DNA of 48,494 nt from Aurantimonas sp036252795 (GCA_036252795.1 DASYHY010000149.1:1-48494); one strand, 5' to 3'. Positions 1 to 9,593 are shown, counted from the stretch's first letter. Numbers and translations are program-made. The notes: generated by a model from the letters alone, not told the origin.

Positions 1-1530
1 GCGGTCGACCCGGCCGCGATCCGCACCACTGTTTCCAACGTCGCTGCGATGTCGGAAACGCTGCGCGCGCAGACAGACAACATCGATAGCGTCGTCGCCT
101 CGGTCCGGAGCGCAACCGACAGCATCGGCAATGTCGGCGAGATCATCAGTCGCAACACGCCGCAGATCGACAGCTTCCTCGCCGGCCTTGGGCCGATCAC
201 GGAGACGGCGACGAGAGTGGCGGAGCGGCTGGACACCACTCTGGAAACCGCAAACCGCGTCGTCGCGGCCGTCGATCCCGCGCAGGTCTCCACCGCGGTC
301 GACGCCATCGCCGCCAGCGCCACCAACGTTTCGACGCTGACGCAGTCGATCGGCGCGCAGCAGGAGGCGATCAGTTCGGCCATATCCGGGGCTGCCAACG
401 CCGCCCAGAACGTCAACCGCATCACCACCACGATCGCGCAGCGCAGCTCCGACATCGACGCGCTGCTCGAGGGTCTCGGCCCGATCACCGAAACGGCTTC
501 CCGGGCGGTGGAGCGGCTGGACACGACGCTGGAGTCGGCGAACCGGGTCGTCGCGGCCGTCGATCTGACGCGCGTCTCGAGTGCCGTCGACGACATCGCG
601 GCGAGCGCCAGCAACGTCTCGTCGCTGACGCAATCGATCGGCGCGCAGCAGGAGGCGATCAGCTCGGCCATATCCGGGGCTGCCAACGCGGCGCAGAACG
701 TCAACCGCATCACCACGACGATCGCCGAGCGCAGCTCCGAGATCGATGCGCTGCTCGCCGGCCTCGGACCGATCACCGACAATATCAGCGAGGCGAGCCG
801 CCGGGTGAACGACACGGTCGCCTCCGCCGACGCGCTGATCCAGTCGATCGATGCCTCGACCGTCAACGAGGCCATCGGCGACGTGCGCAACGTCACCTCC
901 GCGCTCAGCGGGAAAACCCAGGAAATCCAGTCGATCCTCGACGGCGTCGATCAGACCGTCCGGACGCTCGAATCCACGCTCAACGGCTTCTCGGAGACCC
1001 GCGCACAGGTCGACACGCTCATCGCCAGCGTCGATCCGGGCCAGGTGAACCGGGCGGTCGAGAACGTCTCGTCGGCGACCGACAACGTCGCCCGCGCCGC
1101 GGACTCCATAGCCGGTGTCGCCGATTCGATCGGCGAGCGCCGCGAGGACATCAACGACATCATCACGAATGTCGAGCTGACGAGCCAGCGCCTGAGCGCC
1201 GCCTCCCAGCGCGTCGACAGCGTCGTGAGCTCCGTCAACGACCTCCTGGCGGGGGCCGGCGACGGCACGGGCCTCGGCACCGACGTCGCCACCACGCTTC
1301 GCTCGATCCGCTCGGCGGCCGAGTCGATCCAGGCGCAGGTCGCGCCGATTTCGGCAAATCTCCAGCGGTTTTCCGGCGAGGGGCTCCGCGAATTCCAGAC
1401 ACTGGTGCGCAACGTCACGCAGTCGATCGGCCGCATCGATCGTGCCGTCGACGATTTCTCGAGCAATCCGAGCCGGATCCTCTACGGCGGCGACGAGGTC
1501 AGGGAATATGACGGTCGCACCCGGCGCTAG
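1..1530 (+). CDS. MCE/MlaD-family lipid-transport protein, C-terminal part (5' truncated)
   Basis: The frame is open from the first base, so the start and the MCE domain itself lie outside the window; 509 residues are visible. What remains is a long Ala/Ser/Thr/Asp-rich helical region with regularly spaced Val-Asp and Ile-Asp pairs. This is the usual C-terminal tail of MCE substrate-binding subunits, thought to form a periplasmic helical tube or needle for phospholipid transport. A 96-residue unit occurs twice in tandem, with a third partial copy. The end (SNPSRILYGG followed by a short charged tail) resembles the C-terminus of alphaproteobacterial MlaD-like proteins. The next gene encodes an ABC-transport auxiliary lipoprotein, the normal neighbour in permease-ATPase-MCE-lipoprotein operons. 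Family assignment rests on the tail and the neighbour, because the diagnostic domain is not visible. Confidence 0.82.
   Translation, partial: AVDPAAIRTTVSNVAAMSETLRAQTDNIDSVVASVRSATDSIGNVGEIISRNTPQIDSFLAGLGPITETATRVAERLDTTLETANRVVAAVDPAQVSTAVDAIAASATNVSTLTQSIGAQQEAISSAISGAANAAQNVNRITTTIAQRSSDIDALLEGLGPITETASRAVERLDTTLESANRVVAAVDLTRVSSAVDDIAASASNVSSLTQSIGAQQEAISSAISGAANAAQNVNRITTTIAERSSEIDALLAGLGPITDNISEASRRVNDTVASADALIQSIDASTVNEAIGDVRNVTSALSGKTQEIQSILDGVDQTVRTLESTLNGFSETRAQVDTLIASVDPGQVNRAVENVSSATDNVARAADSIAGVADSIGERREDINDIITNVELTSQRLSAASQRVDSVVSSVNDLLAGAGDGTGLGTDVATTLRSIRSAAESIQAQVAPISANLQRFSGEGLREFQTLVRNVTQSIGRIDRAVDDFSSNPSRILYGGDEVREYDGRTRR
187..762 (+). repeat. Two tandem 288-bp (96-codon) repeats inside the MCE gene
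   Basis: Bases 187-474 and 475-762 align in register with no gaps. Both encode LGPITET, ERLDTTLE, NRVVAAVD, TQSIGAQQEAISSAISGA and NRITTTIA in the same order. A third, diverged copy begins at 763. The stretch around 344-420 versus 632-708 is nearly identical in DNA, including synonymous positions, which suggests recent duplication or gene conversion. Confidence 0.9.
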
Positions 1531-1608
1531 CGCCCTGCCGGCGGCACGTTGACACGGACGACCCCGGGTGCGAGCACACGTCGCGACGGCGAGAGGAACA
1601 GGCAAGAC

Positions 1609-2199
1609 ATGAAGCGTGCAAAGTCCCGATCGTTGCTGCTGGCGTTCCTCGCAGCGACCCTCAGCTCCTGTCTCTCTTCGCCGCCGCCCGACACGTTCGA
1701 GATTTCCGCTCCGGCGCGGATCCAGAACATCGCCGGCCAGAGCCGGTCGCAGATCCTGATCCCCGAGCCGACGGCGATCAAGACGCTGGACTCCGAGCGG
1801 ATCGTCGTGAAGCCGACGCCGTATTCGGTCGAATATCTGGCGGGCAGTCAGTGGAGCGACCGCCTGCCGCGCATGGTGCAGCTGCGGCTTTTGCAGGCAT
1901 TCGAGAATACCGGGCGCATCGGCGCGGTCGGCGTCCCCGGCCAGGGGCTGGCCATCGACTACCAGATGGTCATGGAAGTGCGGAGGTTCGAGATCGCGGC
2001 GGTCGGGCCGGCGCGGGCGGTGATCGAGATTTCGGTCAAGGCGCTCAACGACCGCAACGGCAGCGTTCTGCGCACGGAGGTCTTCGACGTGCAGGTGCCG
2101 GTCCTCGGCACGACCAATGCCGATTACGTCGCCGCGCTGGACCAGGCCTTCGAGCAGGTCTCGGGCGAGATCGTCCGCTGGACGCTGGCGCTCATCTGA
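1609..2199 (+). CDS. ABC-type transport auxiliary lipoprotein (MCE system, PqiC/YmbA-like)
   Basis: A 196-residue lipoprotein. The ATG at 1609 is preferred over an upstream in-frame start at 1549. It follows a purine-rich GAGAGGAAC stretch and gives a proper lipoprotein signal: basic Lys/Arg N-terminus, hydrophobic core, then lipobox LSSC with Cys21. The mature part fits the ABC_trans_aux family (PF03886), whose members such as PqiC/YmbA sit on the inner face of the outer membrane and accept or dock the MCE bridge. The gene starts 78 bp after the MCE gene and is presumably cotranscribed. A strong hairpin follows, so this is the last gene of the operon. The function in lipid transport is inferred from family and position. 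Confidence 0.8.
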   Translation: MKRAKSRSLLLAFLAATLSSCLSSPPPDTFEISAPARIQNIAGQSRSQILIPEPTAIKTLDSERIVVKPTPYSVEYLAGSQWSDRLPRMVQLRLLQAFENTGRIGAVGVPGQGLAIDYQMVMEVRRFEIAAVGPARAVIEISVKALNDRNGSVLRTEVFDVQVPVLGTTNADYVAALDQAFEQVSGEIVRWTLALI

Positions 2200-2236
2200 T
2201 TTTACGCGCGGGTCTCCGCATGATCTGCTGACAGAA

Positions 2237-2278
2237 AAGAAGCCGGTGGCAAGCGGGATGGCTCGCCACCGGCTTCTT
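2237..2278 (+). terminator. Intrinsic terminator after the MCE operon
   Basis: A 14-bp perfect stem (AAGAAGCCGGTGGC pairing with GCCACCGGCTTCTT) with a 14-base loop, 38 bp past the lipoprotein stop. The downstream side runs CTTCTTCGTT, a weak T-tract. Confidence 0.75.
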
Positions 2279-2357
2279 CGTTGCGGCCATGGCCGCCGAT
2301 GCCGCACGGCATCGGCGGTACGGATCCGTTCCGTCCGTCGCCCGAGCTTCCAAACGA

Positions 2358-2387
2358 AAGCGGCCGCTCCATCCGGAGCGGCCGCTT
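2358..2387 (-). terminator. Intrinsic terminator of the GPR-like gene
   Basis: A 13-bp perfect inverted repeat (AAGCGGCCGCTCC / GGAGCGGCCGCTT) around a 4-base loop, 34 bp beyond the stop of the minus-strand gene. On the minus strand it is followed by TCGTTT. It may also act on the plus strand, where GTTTCTC follows. Confidence 0.7.
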
Positions 2388-2420
2388 GTTTCTCACCATC
2401 GATGGCAGAGGTTCAGGGCC

Positions 2421-5400
2421 TCAGCTGTCGAAGCGTCCGGAAGCGTGCGCCAGCATCGTGTAGACCTTGCCGGTGTCGGAGGTCAGGTAGGTGTGCGTCG
2501 TCCGGTTCTCGGGGTCGTTCTTCGAGACGTCGCCGAGCAGCGTCTCGAAGTCGCCGATATAGCGGTCGACCGCTTCGCGGAACGTTGTATCGCGCTGATA
2601 TTTCCGGCGGATCTCGTCGAAGGTCTGCTGCCCCTTCATCGTGTAGAGCCGCCGGGTGAAGACGTTCCGCTCGCCCTTGCGATACCGGTCCCACAGTTCC
2701 ACCGAAGCGTTGTGGTCGATGGCCCGGGCGATGTCGACCGAAAGCGAATTCAGCGACTCCACCACGTGCTCTGGCGAACGCTCCGCCGGTTGCGGCGTGG
2801 CGGGCGCCGGCCGGGCCGGCGTGGCGGCCACGGGAGCGGTTTCGTCCTCGTCGCGAGAGGCGCGGCGCAGCAGATCGGAAACCCAGCCGCCACCCTGGCG
2901 GGCCGAAGGCTGCGGGGCCTGCGGCTCTGCGGGCCGCGCTGCGGGGCGCAGCTGCGACGGCTGCGACGGCTGCTGCGCCGGCTGCGATGCCTGCGGGCGC
3001 TGGCCGCCGCGCATCTCGGCGGAACCACCGCCCGTGCCGGTGGACGGCGTCGACGAGCGGGGCGCCGGATCGTAGCTGGAGCCCCTCAGGTCGCGGGCGA
3101 GATTGCCGTCGGTCATGAAGGAGGCCGCGATCTGCGCCTCGACGTCCCGCTCGTCCTCTTCGCTGAACAGCGTCTGGTCCACCGGCTCGGAGACCTGCGG
3201 CGCCTGCGGGCTCTCCGGAGCGGGCTGCGCCTGCTCGACGCGCGGCGCTGCCGGGCGGCTCGCCGCTGCGGCCGATGGCGTGCCCTGCGACGGCGCCCGC
3301 GACGACACGTCGAAGGCACGACCCGACTGCGAGACGATCTCCGAAAGGTCCTTCAGGGCGCGGATCTGGTCCGCGACGACGCGGCGCATGGCTTCGGTCG
3401 TCTCGCGGGTCTCCTCCGGCAGTTCGAAGACGCCGCGGCTGATATCGTTGCGGGCGCTTTCCAGCTCCTGCCGGATTTCCGCGGCGGTGCGGCGCATCTC
3501 CTCCGTGGCGCCGTGGAAGCGCTGAGTCGCGTCCTCGACCACCGACTGGACCGAACTGCGCATGGCCTCGGCGGCCGCACGCGAGCGCTCCTCGGCGTTC
3601 TGCAACTGCGCGTCCGCCTCGCCGAGCTTCTCGCCGACTTCCGAGGAAAGCCGGGCCGACACCAGCCGCGAGCGCTGCTCGGTCCGCTCGAACAGCCCCT
3701 CGATGACCTCTTCGAAGGAGCGCATGAGTTCGCCGATCTCCTCGGACCGCTTCACCAGGCCCGCGGAAAGCTCCTCAATGCCGCCATGGCCGCTCTCGAG
3801 CGTCGAGCGCAGCGTCGTCTCGCTCGCCTCGATGAGCCTGACCGCGTCGGTCAGCACGGCGCCGTGCTCCTGGAACCGGTCGGCGATCCCCGCCACCTTC
3901 GAGAAGGCGCTCATCGACAGGTGGTCGAGACGCTCGACATTGCTCTCCAGCAGGCGCGAGGAAAGCGAGATCGAGTTCGATGCCTGCTCGGCGCCCTGGG
4001 TGAAGCGCGTGCCAGTCTCCTGCAGGGTCGCGTCGATGGCCCCGAGATTGCTGGCCGCCTCCTGGACGAGGCCCCGCAGCGAGCCGCTGGTCTGGGCGAG
4101 CCGGCCGATGAGCGAGCCCACCTCGCGCTGCAACTGGTCGCGCATCTCGGCGACGAGACCGACCGCCGTCGTGGTCTTCTCGTCGAAGGCGCCGAGGATC
4201 TCGCCGGACGACTGGGTGAGGTTCTCGATCGTCTCGCGGGCGCGGCGGCCGAGCGCGGCGACCAGGGCCGCGTTCTCCTCGCGCATCCGGTCGGATGCGT
4301 CGCGGGTGCTGTGCTCGAGCAGGCGGGCGAACTCGGAGCCGTTCTCGCCGAGCTGTTCGAACATCGGGCGCGCTTCCTCGTCGAGGACGCGGGAGATGTC
4401 CGCCGTGCGTGCGCTGAGGAGCGTTGCGAGATTGCGGGTCTTCTCGTCAATCTCCTCGCCCAGCATCCGGGCGCGGGCGTCGATCTCCTGTTCCGACCTC
4501 GACAGCCGGGCCACGAGTTCCTCGCCGACATTGCCGGCGCTCTCGAGCAGCTGTTCGCGGGCCCGCTCGGTCTCGACGCGGATGGCGCTGGAGATGGAAG
4601 TGAGCTGGCCGGCCAGTTCGCTGCCGCGCGCCATGATCTCGGTGCGGGCGCCGTCGGCGTCGCGCAGGAACGTCTGGGAGACCTGGGCGAGCTCGTCGCG
4701 GATGCTGCGGGTCGCCTCCTCAAGATCTGTGCGCAGCGGGTTGTCGGCAAGCACCTCCGTCAGGCGCTCGGTCACGGCCGCCAGTTCCTCGGTGAAGCGC
4801 TGCGAGCGCTGTTCGAGGGTTTCCGCAACGCGATCCGTCTCGCTGCGGATCTGGTAGGAGGCACCCGACAGGCGACGGGCGAAGCCATCAGTGTTCTGCT
4901 GCATCGCGGCCTGGGCCGCTTCGGTCATCTCGCGCATGCGCTCGGCAGCGCTCTCGACCTGGGCAGCGATGCCGCCGGCATCGGCGACGAAGCGATCGCG
5001 GCCCTCCAGTGTGGCCGTGCGCAGCCGCTCGCTCGCCTCATCGATGCTGGACGCGAAGCTGCCCGTGTTGCGCTCGAACTCGCTGGCCACGGCCGTCGTG
5101 ATGCCGGCGAGGCTGTCCGCCAGGGCGGCCCGCTGTTCGACCAGCCCGTTCCGCACGTCCTCGGCTTCCGTGCGCATGCGCCTGGACAGTTCGGCGATGG
5201 ATTTCGCCAGCTCTTCCGCTTCGGTTGCGAAGCGGGTCCGCGACTCTTCGGAGAGCGAGCGAACGATTTCGGCCGCGCCGTTGATGTTCTCGGCGATCCG
5301 GCCGCCTTCGCCGACCAGCGACTCGCTGGCCTCGGAGGCCTTGGCCGCCAGGTCGTCCGCGATCGTGCCCAGGCGCTCCGCCAGGCGTTCCGCTTCGCCG

Positions 5401-8400
5401 GACAGGCGCAGGCGGGCCTCTTCGCTGGACGTGAGGAAGATCTGCTCGATCCCCTCGACGCTTTCGGAGATCTTGCGGGTCTCGCCTTCGAGGCTCTCGC
5501 GGGCGCGGGCTGCCTCCTCGCTCATCGCGGCGGTGGCGCCGGCGATGGTCTGGCGCAGCGAGTCCGCGATCGTCGCCGTGCGCGTGTTGAGCGTCCGCTC
5601 GACATTGCCGAGGCCGCGATCCAGCGCCGTCGAGATCGCCTCCGTCCGCTGATCCAGCGCGCCGGTGAGACTCGTCGACCCGGTCTCGAGTGCTGCGACG
5701 AGCTCGTCGCGGCGAGTTTCCAGCGAGGTCGAGACGTCGCCGACGCTCTGCTCGATGACCCGGCGAACGTCGTCGGCGCGGTCGCCGAGCGTCGCGGCCG
5801 CCGAGCGGGCAGCCTCCTCGACGATGCCGGCGATACTGTCGCGACGCTCCTCCAGCGCCGCCGCCAGACGCAGGTCGGCCTCGAAGATCGCCTCCGAGAT
5901 GCCGTTGACGCGCTCCTCGATGGCCGCGGCGATGGAGGCGCGACCGTTGTCGAGCTGCTCGCCGATCCGGGCGGTGCGCTCATCGAGGCCCGCGAGCAGG
6001 GTGCCTTCGGAGCCCTCGATGATGCCGTTCATCGCGGCCAGTCGCTCATCGAGCCCGTCGACGAGGATGGCGCGGGCCTCCTCGATGACGGTCCGAAGCG
6101 CCGCTGTGCGTCCGTCGAGGCTCTCGCCGACGCGCATCACGCGCTCGCCGATCTCGCCGCTGATGGTCTGGGTGCGCAGGTCGAGATCATCGATGAGGGC
6201 ACCGTGACCCTCCTGCAGGATGCTCCGGATCATCTCGAAGCGGCCATCGAGGCCGTCCCGCAGCGAGGTCTCGGCTTCCTCCGCGGTCGACCGCAACTGG
6301 CCGACGCGCTCGCCGATCTCGCCACTCAGGGTCTGGGTACGCAGGTCGAGATCTTCGATGAGCGTGCCGCGGCCTTCCTCCAGGATCGCGCGGATCGCCT
6401 CGAAGCGGCCATCGAGGCCTTCGCGCAGCGAGGTCCCGACCTCGTCCGCCGTGGACCGCAGCCGGTCGACGCGCTCGTCCAGCCCGTCGACGAGACCGCC
6501 AAGGGCATCCCGGACGGCGGCAAGGTGGGTGCCGGCGTCCGCCGCGACACGCTCGCTGAAGTCGTTGGTCCGCGCGTCCATCTCCTCGCGGAGACGTTCG
6601 GTGTTGCGTTCGACATCCCCGACGAGAGCCAGGCGGGAGCCGTCGATGACGCCGCTGAGGGCGCCCACCCGCTCGGCCAGGTCTTCCGTAACGCTCTGCA
6701 CGGCCCTGTCGAAGCTGCCGGCGACGTCCGCGATGCGTTCGTCGAGCGCGGCGAGGAGATGGCCGTGCGATTCCTCGGAGATGCTGCGCAGCACGCTGGC
6801 CCGCTCGTCGAGCGTGGTGCGGATTGCCTGATGCCGCTGGTCGAGACCTGCCAGCAGGTGGTCCTGCGCCGTCGCCAGCACGGTCTGGCTGGCGGCGAAC
6901 CGGTCGGCCAGACCCATGGTGAGGGCGCCGGTCCGCTCGTCGAGCCCGCCGATCAGGCGCGCCGATTCGGTTTCGATCGCGTCGTGGAAGTGGCCAACGC
7001 GGTCGGAGAGCACGCCGGTGATCGCCTCGATCCGCTGGTCCAGCCCGTCCACCAGACCATCGCGGCTGGCCTCGACCAGTCGCTCGATCGCCTCGCGCCG
7101 CTCGTCGAGCAACTGCGCCAGCGCATCGGTCCGGTTCTCGACACCGCGGGCAAGGGCGCCCTCGGCGCCGCCGATCAGGTCTTCCATGCGCGCGACGGTG
7201 TCCTCGATGGCACGCGTCAGTCCGGCGCTCTTTTCCTCAAAATTGCCGAGCAGGCTCTGCTGGGCGAAGGCGAGGGAGGCTTCCACGTCCTCCCCATGAC
7301 CGGCGATCGCCTTCTCGATCGACATGACACGACCGTCGAGGGTATCGCGGAAGCCGGCCGTTCCGCGGTCTACGGCGGCCTCGATCTCGTCGCGCCGCTG
7401 CGAAAGCAGATCCTCCAGGCGCGCCGCGGCACGCTCGATGGCGGCGTCCATGTCCCCGGCCTTCTGGGCGATGCTCTCGATGCGGGTATCGCTGGCGAGG
7501 TCGAACGCGAGCAGGCGGTCGTCGACCGTGCCGGCAAGCTGACCGGTCCGCTCGTCCATCAACGAGGCGAAGCTGGCGATCCGTTCGTCGAAGAGGCTCT
7601 TCAGTTCGTCGGTCCGGCCCTCCAGCGTCGTCTGCGCGAGGGTCACCGCGTCTCCCGCCTTCATCGTCAGTTCGGCCTGGCCGCTGGCGAAGGCATTGGC
7701 GATGTCGCGGGTCCGGTCGGCGAGCGTGCGCGCGAATTCGAGCGAGCGGCGCTCCAGCGCGTCGGCGATCCGGTCGCCGGAGCGGTCGATGGCCTCGGTG
7801 CGCTGATCGAGCGCCGCGACGAGCGAGCCGCCCTGTTCGGAGAGCGCGCGGTCGATCGTCTCGATGCGGCTGTCGAGTCCGCCGAGCGTGCGCGCGTTGG
7901 CGTCGTCCAGCAAGCGGCTGGCGCGCTCGGTGCGCTCGCCGAGGCCGATCTCGAGCGTCTCGATGAAGCGCTGCGAATCCTCGTCCAGGCGCTGGCGGCG
8001 GCTGTCGACGGTATCGGCGAAGCTGGTGAGGAAGATCTGGTTCTTGTCGCCGATCTCGCGCATGCGCTCGTCGAAGGCTTCCTCGAGGCTCGTCAGGAAG
8101 GTCTGGCTCTCCATTGCGAGACCGATGGAGCGGCCGTCCAGCGCTTCGGTGAGATCGGCGAGGAAACGCTCGCTCTCGCCGGTCAGGGCCTGTGCCCGCG
8201 CCTGCATCAGGCCGGAGACGGCGTCGCCGGTGGCAGTGAGGCGAGCGGTGACGTCGTGGCCGACATCCGTGAGCCTGCCGACGATAGCACGGGAACGCGA
8301 GTCGAGATCCTCGATGCGCTCGTCGAACTGGCGGGCGACATCCTCGCCGGTGGTGATCAGCCGGTGCGTCGCATCGTCGGCGCTCTGGCCGAGGCGCGCG

Positions 8401-9593
8401 ACCAGGCTCTCTGTGTGGGCGCTCAGGCTCTCGTTGGCACTGCGGCTGCGCTCCTCGAAGGCTTCCACGAGGTTGCCGCTGCGGATGGCGAAATCGTTGT
8501 TGAGCACCTCGCTGCGCTCGTCGAGCAGCGCGGTGAAGCGGTGCGAAGCGTCCTCGATGCGCTGAAGGATCTGGTCGGATGCCCGGTCGACATCCTCGAC
8601 CAGCCGCTGATGGGAGCCCACCACCGTCGAACGCAGACGCTCGCCGTGCGACAGCATTGCCTCGCGCTCGGCCCCGAGATCCTGCACCAGCGTGCGGATC
8701 TTGACCTCGTTGTCGGCATAGGCGCGCTCGAGGGCGCCGACTTCCTTGTGAACGATGTTCTCGAGTTCCGACGTGCGCGCCAGCGCGCGCTCGACGCCTT
8801 CGCCCAGAGCGGCCACTTCCCGGCGGACGGCCTGGCCGACGCTCATCACACGCTCGGTGGCGACCGTCTCCGGCTCGGCGAGCCGCAGGGCGACCTCGGC
8901 GAGCGATCGGCTCATCAGCCTGAGTTCGGCCGACCGGCGTACCATGACGGCGAAGGCGAAGATCAGGAGTACCGGCACGATGCCGATTGCCGCCAGCAGC
9001 ACCACCTCGCCCTGCCGCGCGGGATCGGCGAACCCGGCGGAAAGCGCAGCGATGTCGGTCCCGTAGAGCCCGTAGGCGACGAAGCCGGTGAGGGCGAGCC
9101 ACAGCACCGAGACCGCGAGCGCGATCCACAGCGGCGCCTTCGAGGCGCGGCGGCTGAGAAGCGCGTCCGCCATGACCGTGGAGCGGCGCTCCTCGTCGTT
9201 TGCCGGCGGCTGGGCGTAGGCACGGGTCGCGGCGGGGCGCGTCGCAGTCGCCGCCCGCTCTCCAGCACCGGCTTCGCGCCGCAGGCCGACGCTCTGCGTG
9301 CGGTCGGCGGCACCGGCCGCGACGTCGACACTGTCGGCGTGAGCCGGATCCGCCTCGCCCGTGTCCGCCTCGTCGTCCCGCAGCTGCCCGGCGGTCTCGC
9401 TGATCTGGCGCTCGAACTCGTCCAGCGAGAACTCTACTTCGGCGTTCTGCGCCGACTCGTCCTCGACAAGGTTGCCGGACGCCTGTCCGGCTTCCGAGGC
9501 CGTTTCCGGTTCGCCGAGATCAGCCCTCAGTGCCGCCTCGAGTTCGTTGACTGCCTCGTCCGAAAGCTGATCGATGGGATTGGTCTTAGACAT
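2421..9593 (-). CDS. Growth pole ring (GPR/RgsE)-like giant polar scaffold protein
   Basis: A 2390-residue protein. Residues 1-150 are acidic and low-complexity. Two membrane segments lie at about 154-177 and 196-218. A helical rod of roughly 1,800 residues follows, then a Pro/Gln/Ala-rich linker. Residues 2273-2390 form a compact charged C-terminal domain. The rod has 22-residue units starting with L-[DE]-x-R (for example LDERTARI, IEERVNGI, LEERRDSI), the apolipoprotein A1/A4/E-like periodicity. This architecture matches GPR of Agrobacterium, a very large membrane-anchored protein forming a ring at the growing pole and needed for polar growth and rod shape, and RgsE of Sinorhizobium. It would sit at the inner membrane of the growth pole. 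No TTA, CTA or TCA codon occurs in the gene. Identification is from architecture and length, not alignment. Confidence 0.75.
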   Translation of the reverse strand: MSKTNPIDQLSDEAVNELEAALRADLGEPETASEAGQASGNLVEDESAQNAEVEFSLDEFERQISETAGQLRDDEADTGEADPAHADSVDVAAGAADRTQSVGLRREAGAGERAATATRPAATRAYAQPPANDEERRSTVMADALLSRRASKAPLWIALAVSVLWLALTGFVAYGLYGTDIAALSAGFADPARQGEVVLLAAIGIVPVLLIFAFAVMVRRSAELRLMSRSLAEVALRLAEPETVATERVMSVGQAVRREVAALGEGVERALARTSELENIVHKEVGALERAYADNEVKIRTLVQDLGAEREAMLSHGERLRSTVVGSHQRLVEDVDRASDQILQRIEDASHRFTALLDERSEVLNNDFAIRSGNLVEAFEERSRSANESLSAHTESLVARLGQSADDATHRLITTGEDVARQFDERIEDLDSRSRAIVGRLTDVGHDVTARLTATGDAVSGLMQARAQALTGESERFLADLTEALDGRSIGLAMESQTFLTSLEEAFDERMREIGDKNQIFLTSFADTVDSRRQRLDEDSQRFIETLEIGLGERTERASRLLDDANARTLGGLDSRIETIDRALSEQGGSLVAALDQRTEAIDRSGDRIADALERRSLEFARTLADRTRDIANAFASGQAELTMKAGDAVTLAQTTLEGRTDELKSLFDERIASFASLMDERTGQLAGTVDDRLLAFDLASDTRIESIAQKAGDMDAAIERAAARLEDLLSQRRDEIEAAVDRGTAGFRDTLDGRVMSIEKAIAGHGEDVEASLAFAQQSLLGNFEEKSAGLTRAIEDTVARMEDLIGGAEGALARGVENRTDALAQLLDERREAIERLVEASRDGLVDGLDQRIEAITGVLSDRVGHFHDAIETESARLIGGLDERTGALTMGLADRFAASQTVLATAQDHLLAGLDQRHQAIRTTLDERASVLRSISEESHGHLLAALDERIADVAGSFDRAVQSVTEDLAERVGALSGVIDGSRLALVGDVERNTERLREEMDARTNDFSERVAADAGTHLAAVRDALGGLVDGLDERVDRLRSTADEVGTSLREGLDGRFEAIRAILEEGRGTLIEDLDLRTQTLSGEIGERVGQLRSTAEEAETSLRDGLDGRFEMIRSILQEGHGALIDDLDLRTQTISGEIGERVMRVGESLDGRTAALRTVIEEARAILVDGLDERLAAMNGIIEGSEGTLLAGLDERTARIGEQLDNGRASIAAAIEERVNGISEAIFEADLRLAAALEERRDSIAGIVEEAARSAAATLGDRADDVRRVIEQSVGDVSTSLETRRDELVAALETGSTSLTGALDQRTEAISTALDRGLGNVERTLNTRTATIADSLRQTIAGATAAMSEEAARARESLEGETRKISESVEGIEQIFLTSSEEARLRLSGEAERLAERLGTIADDLAAKASEASESLVGEGGRIAENINGAAEIVRSLSEESRTRFATEAEELAKSIAELSRRMRTEAEDVRNGLVEQRAALADSLAGITTAVASEFERNTGSFASSIDEASERLRTATLEGRDRFVADAGGIAAQVESAAERMREMTEAAQAAMQQNTDGFARRLSGASYQIRSETDRVAETLEQRSQRFTEELAAVTERLTEVLADNPLRTDLEEATRSIRDELAQVSQTFLRDADGARTEIMARGSELAGQLTSISSAIRVETERAREQLLESAGNVGEELVARLSRSEQEIDARARMLGEEIDEKTRNLATLLSARTADISRVLDEEARPMFEQLGENGSEFARLLEHSTRDASDRMREENAALVAALGRRARETIENLTQSSGEILGAFDEKTTTAVGLVAEMRDQLQREVGSLIGRLAQTSGSLRGLVQEAASNLGAIDATLQETGTRFTQGAEQASNSISLSSRLLESNVERLDHLSMSAFSKVAGIADRFQEHGAVLTDAVRLIEASETTLRSTLESGHGGIEELSAGLVKRSEEIGELMRSFEEVIEGLFERTEQRSRLVSARLSSEVGEKLGEADAQLQNAEERSRAAAEAMRSSVQSVVEDATQRFHGATEEMRRTAAEIRQELESARNDISRGVFELPEETRETTEAMRRVVADQIRALKDLSEIVSQSGRAFDVSSRAPSQGTPSAAAASRPAAPRVEQAQPAPESPQAPQVSEPVDQTLFSEEDERDVEAQIAASFMTDGNLARDLRGSSYDPAPRSSTPSTGTGGGSAEMRGGQRPQASQPAQQPSQPSQLRPAARPAEPQAPQPSARQGGGWVSDLLRRASRDEDETAPVAATPARPAPATPQPAERSPEHVVESLNSLSVDIARAIDHNASVELWDRYRKGERNVFTRRLYTMKGQQTFDEIRRKYQRDTTFREAVDRYIGDFETLLGDVSKNDPENRTTHTYLTSDTGKVYTMLAHASGRFDS
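5592..5987 (-). repeat. Six consecutive 22-residue helical repeats in the GPR-like protein
   Basis: Six units of exactly 22 codons follow each other without gaps. They begin LDERTARI, IEERVNGI, LEERRDSI, LGDRADDV, LETRRDEL and LDQRTEAI. Hydrophobic residues recur at positions 1, 8, 12 and 19, and Arg at position 4. The same pattern, with some slips, covers most of the rod. Confidence 0.85.
6141..6470 (-). repeat. Two tandem 165-bp (55-codon) repeats in the GPR-like gene
   Basis: Bases 6141-6305 and 6306-6470 align without gaps. Both encode GLDGRFE, an ILxEGxG stretch, DLDLRTQT and SGEIGERV. Fifty-five residues equal five 11-residue units, so the duplication keeps the helical register of the rod. 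Confidence 0.85.

Noticed and set aside
5592..6470. Possible CRISPR-like or satellite repeat array
   Set aside because: The regular spacing comes from protein-coding helical repeats (22 and 55 codons) and the copies diverge mostly at third positions. There are no identical short repeats with unique spacers.
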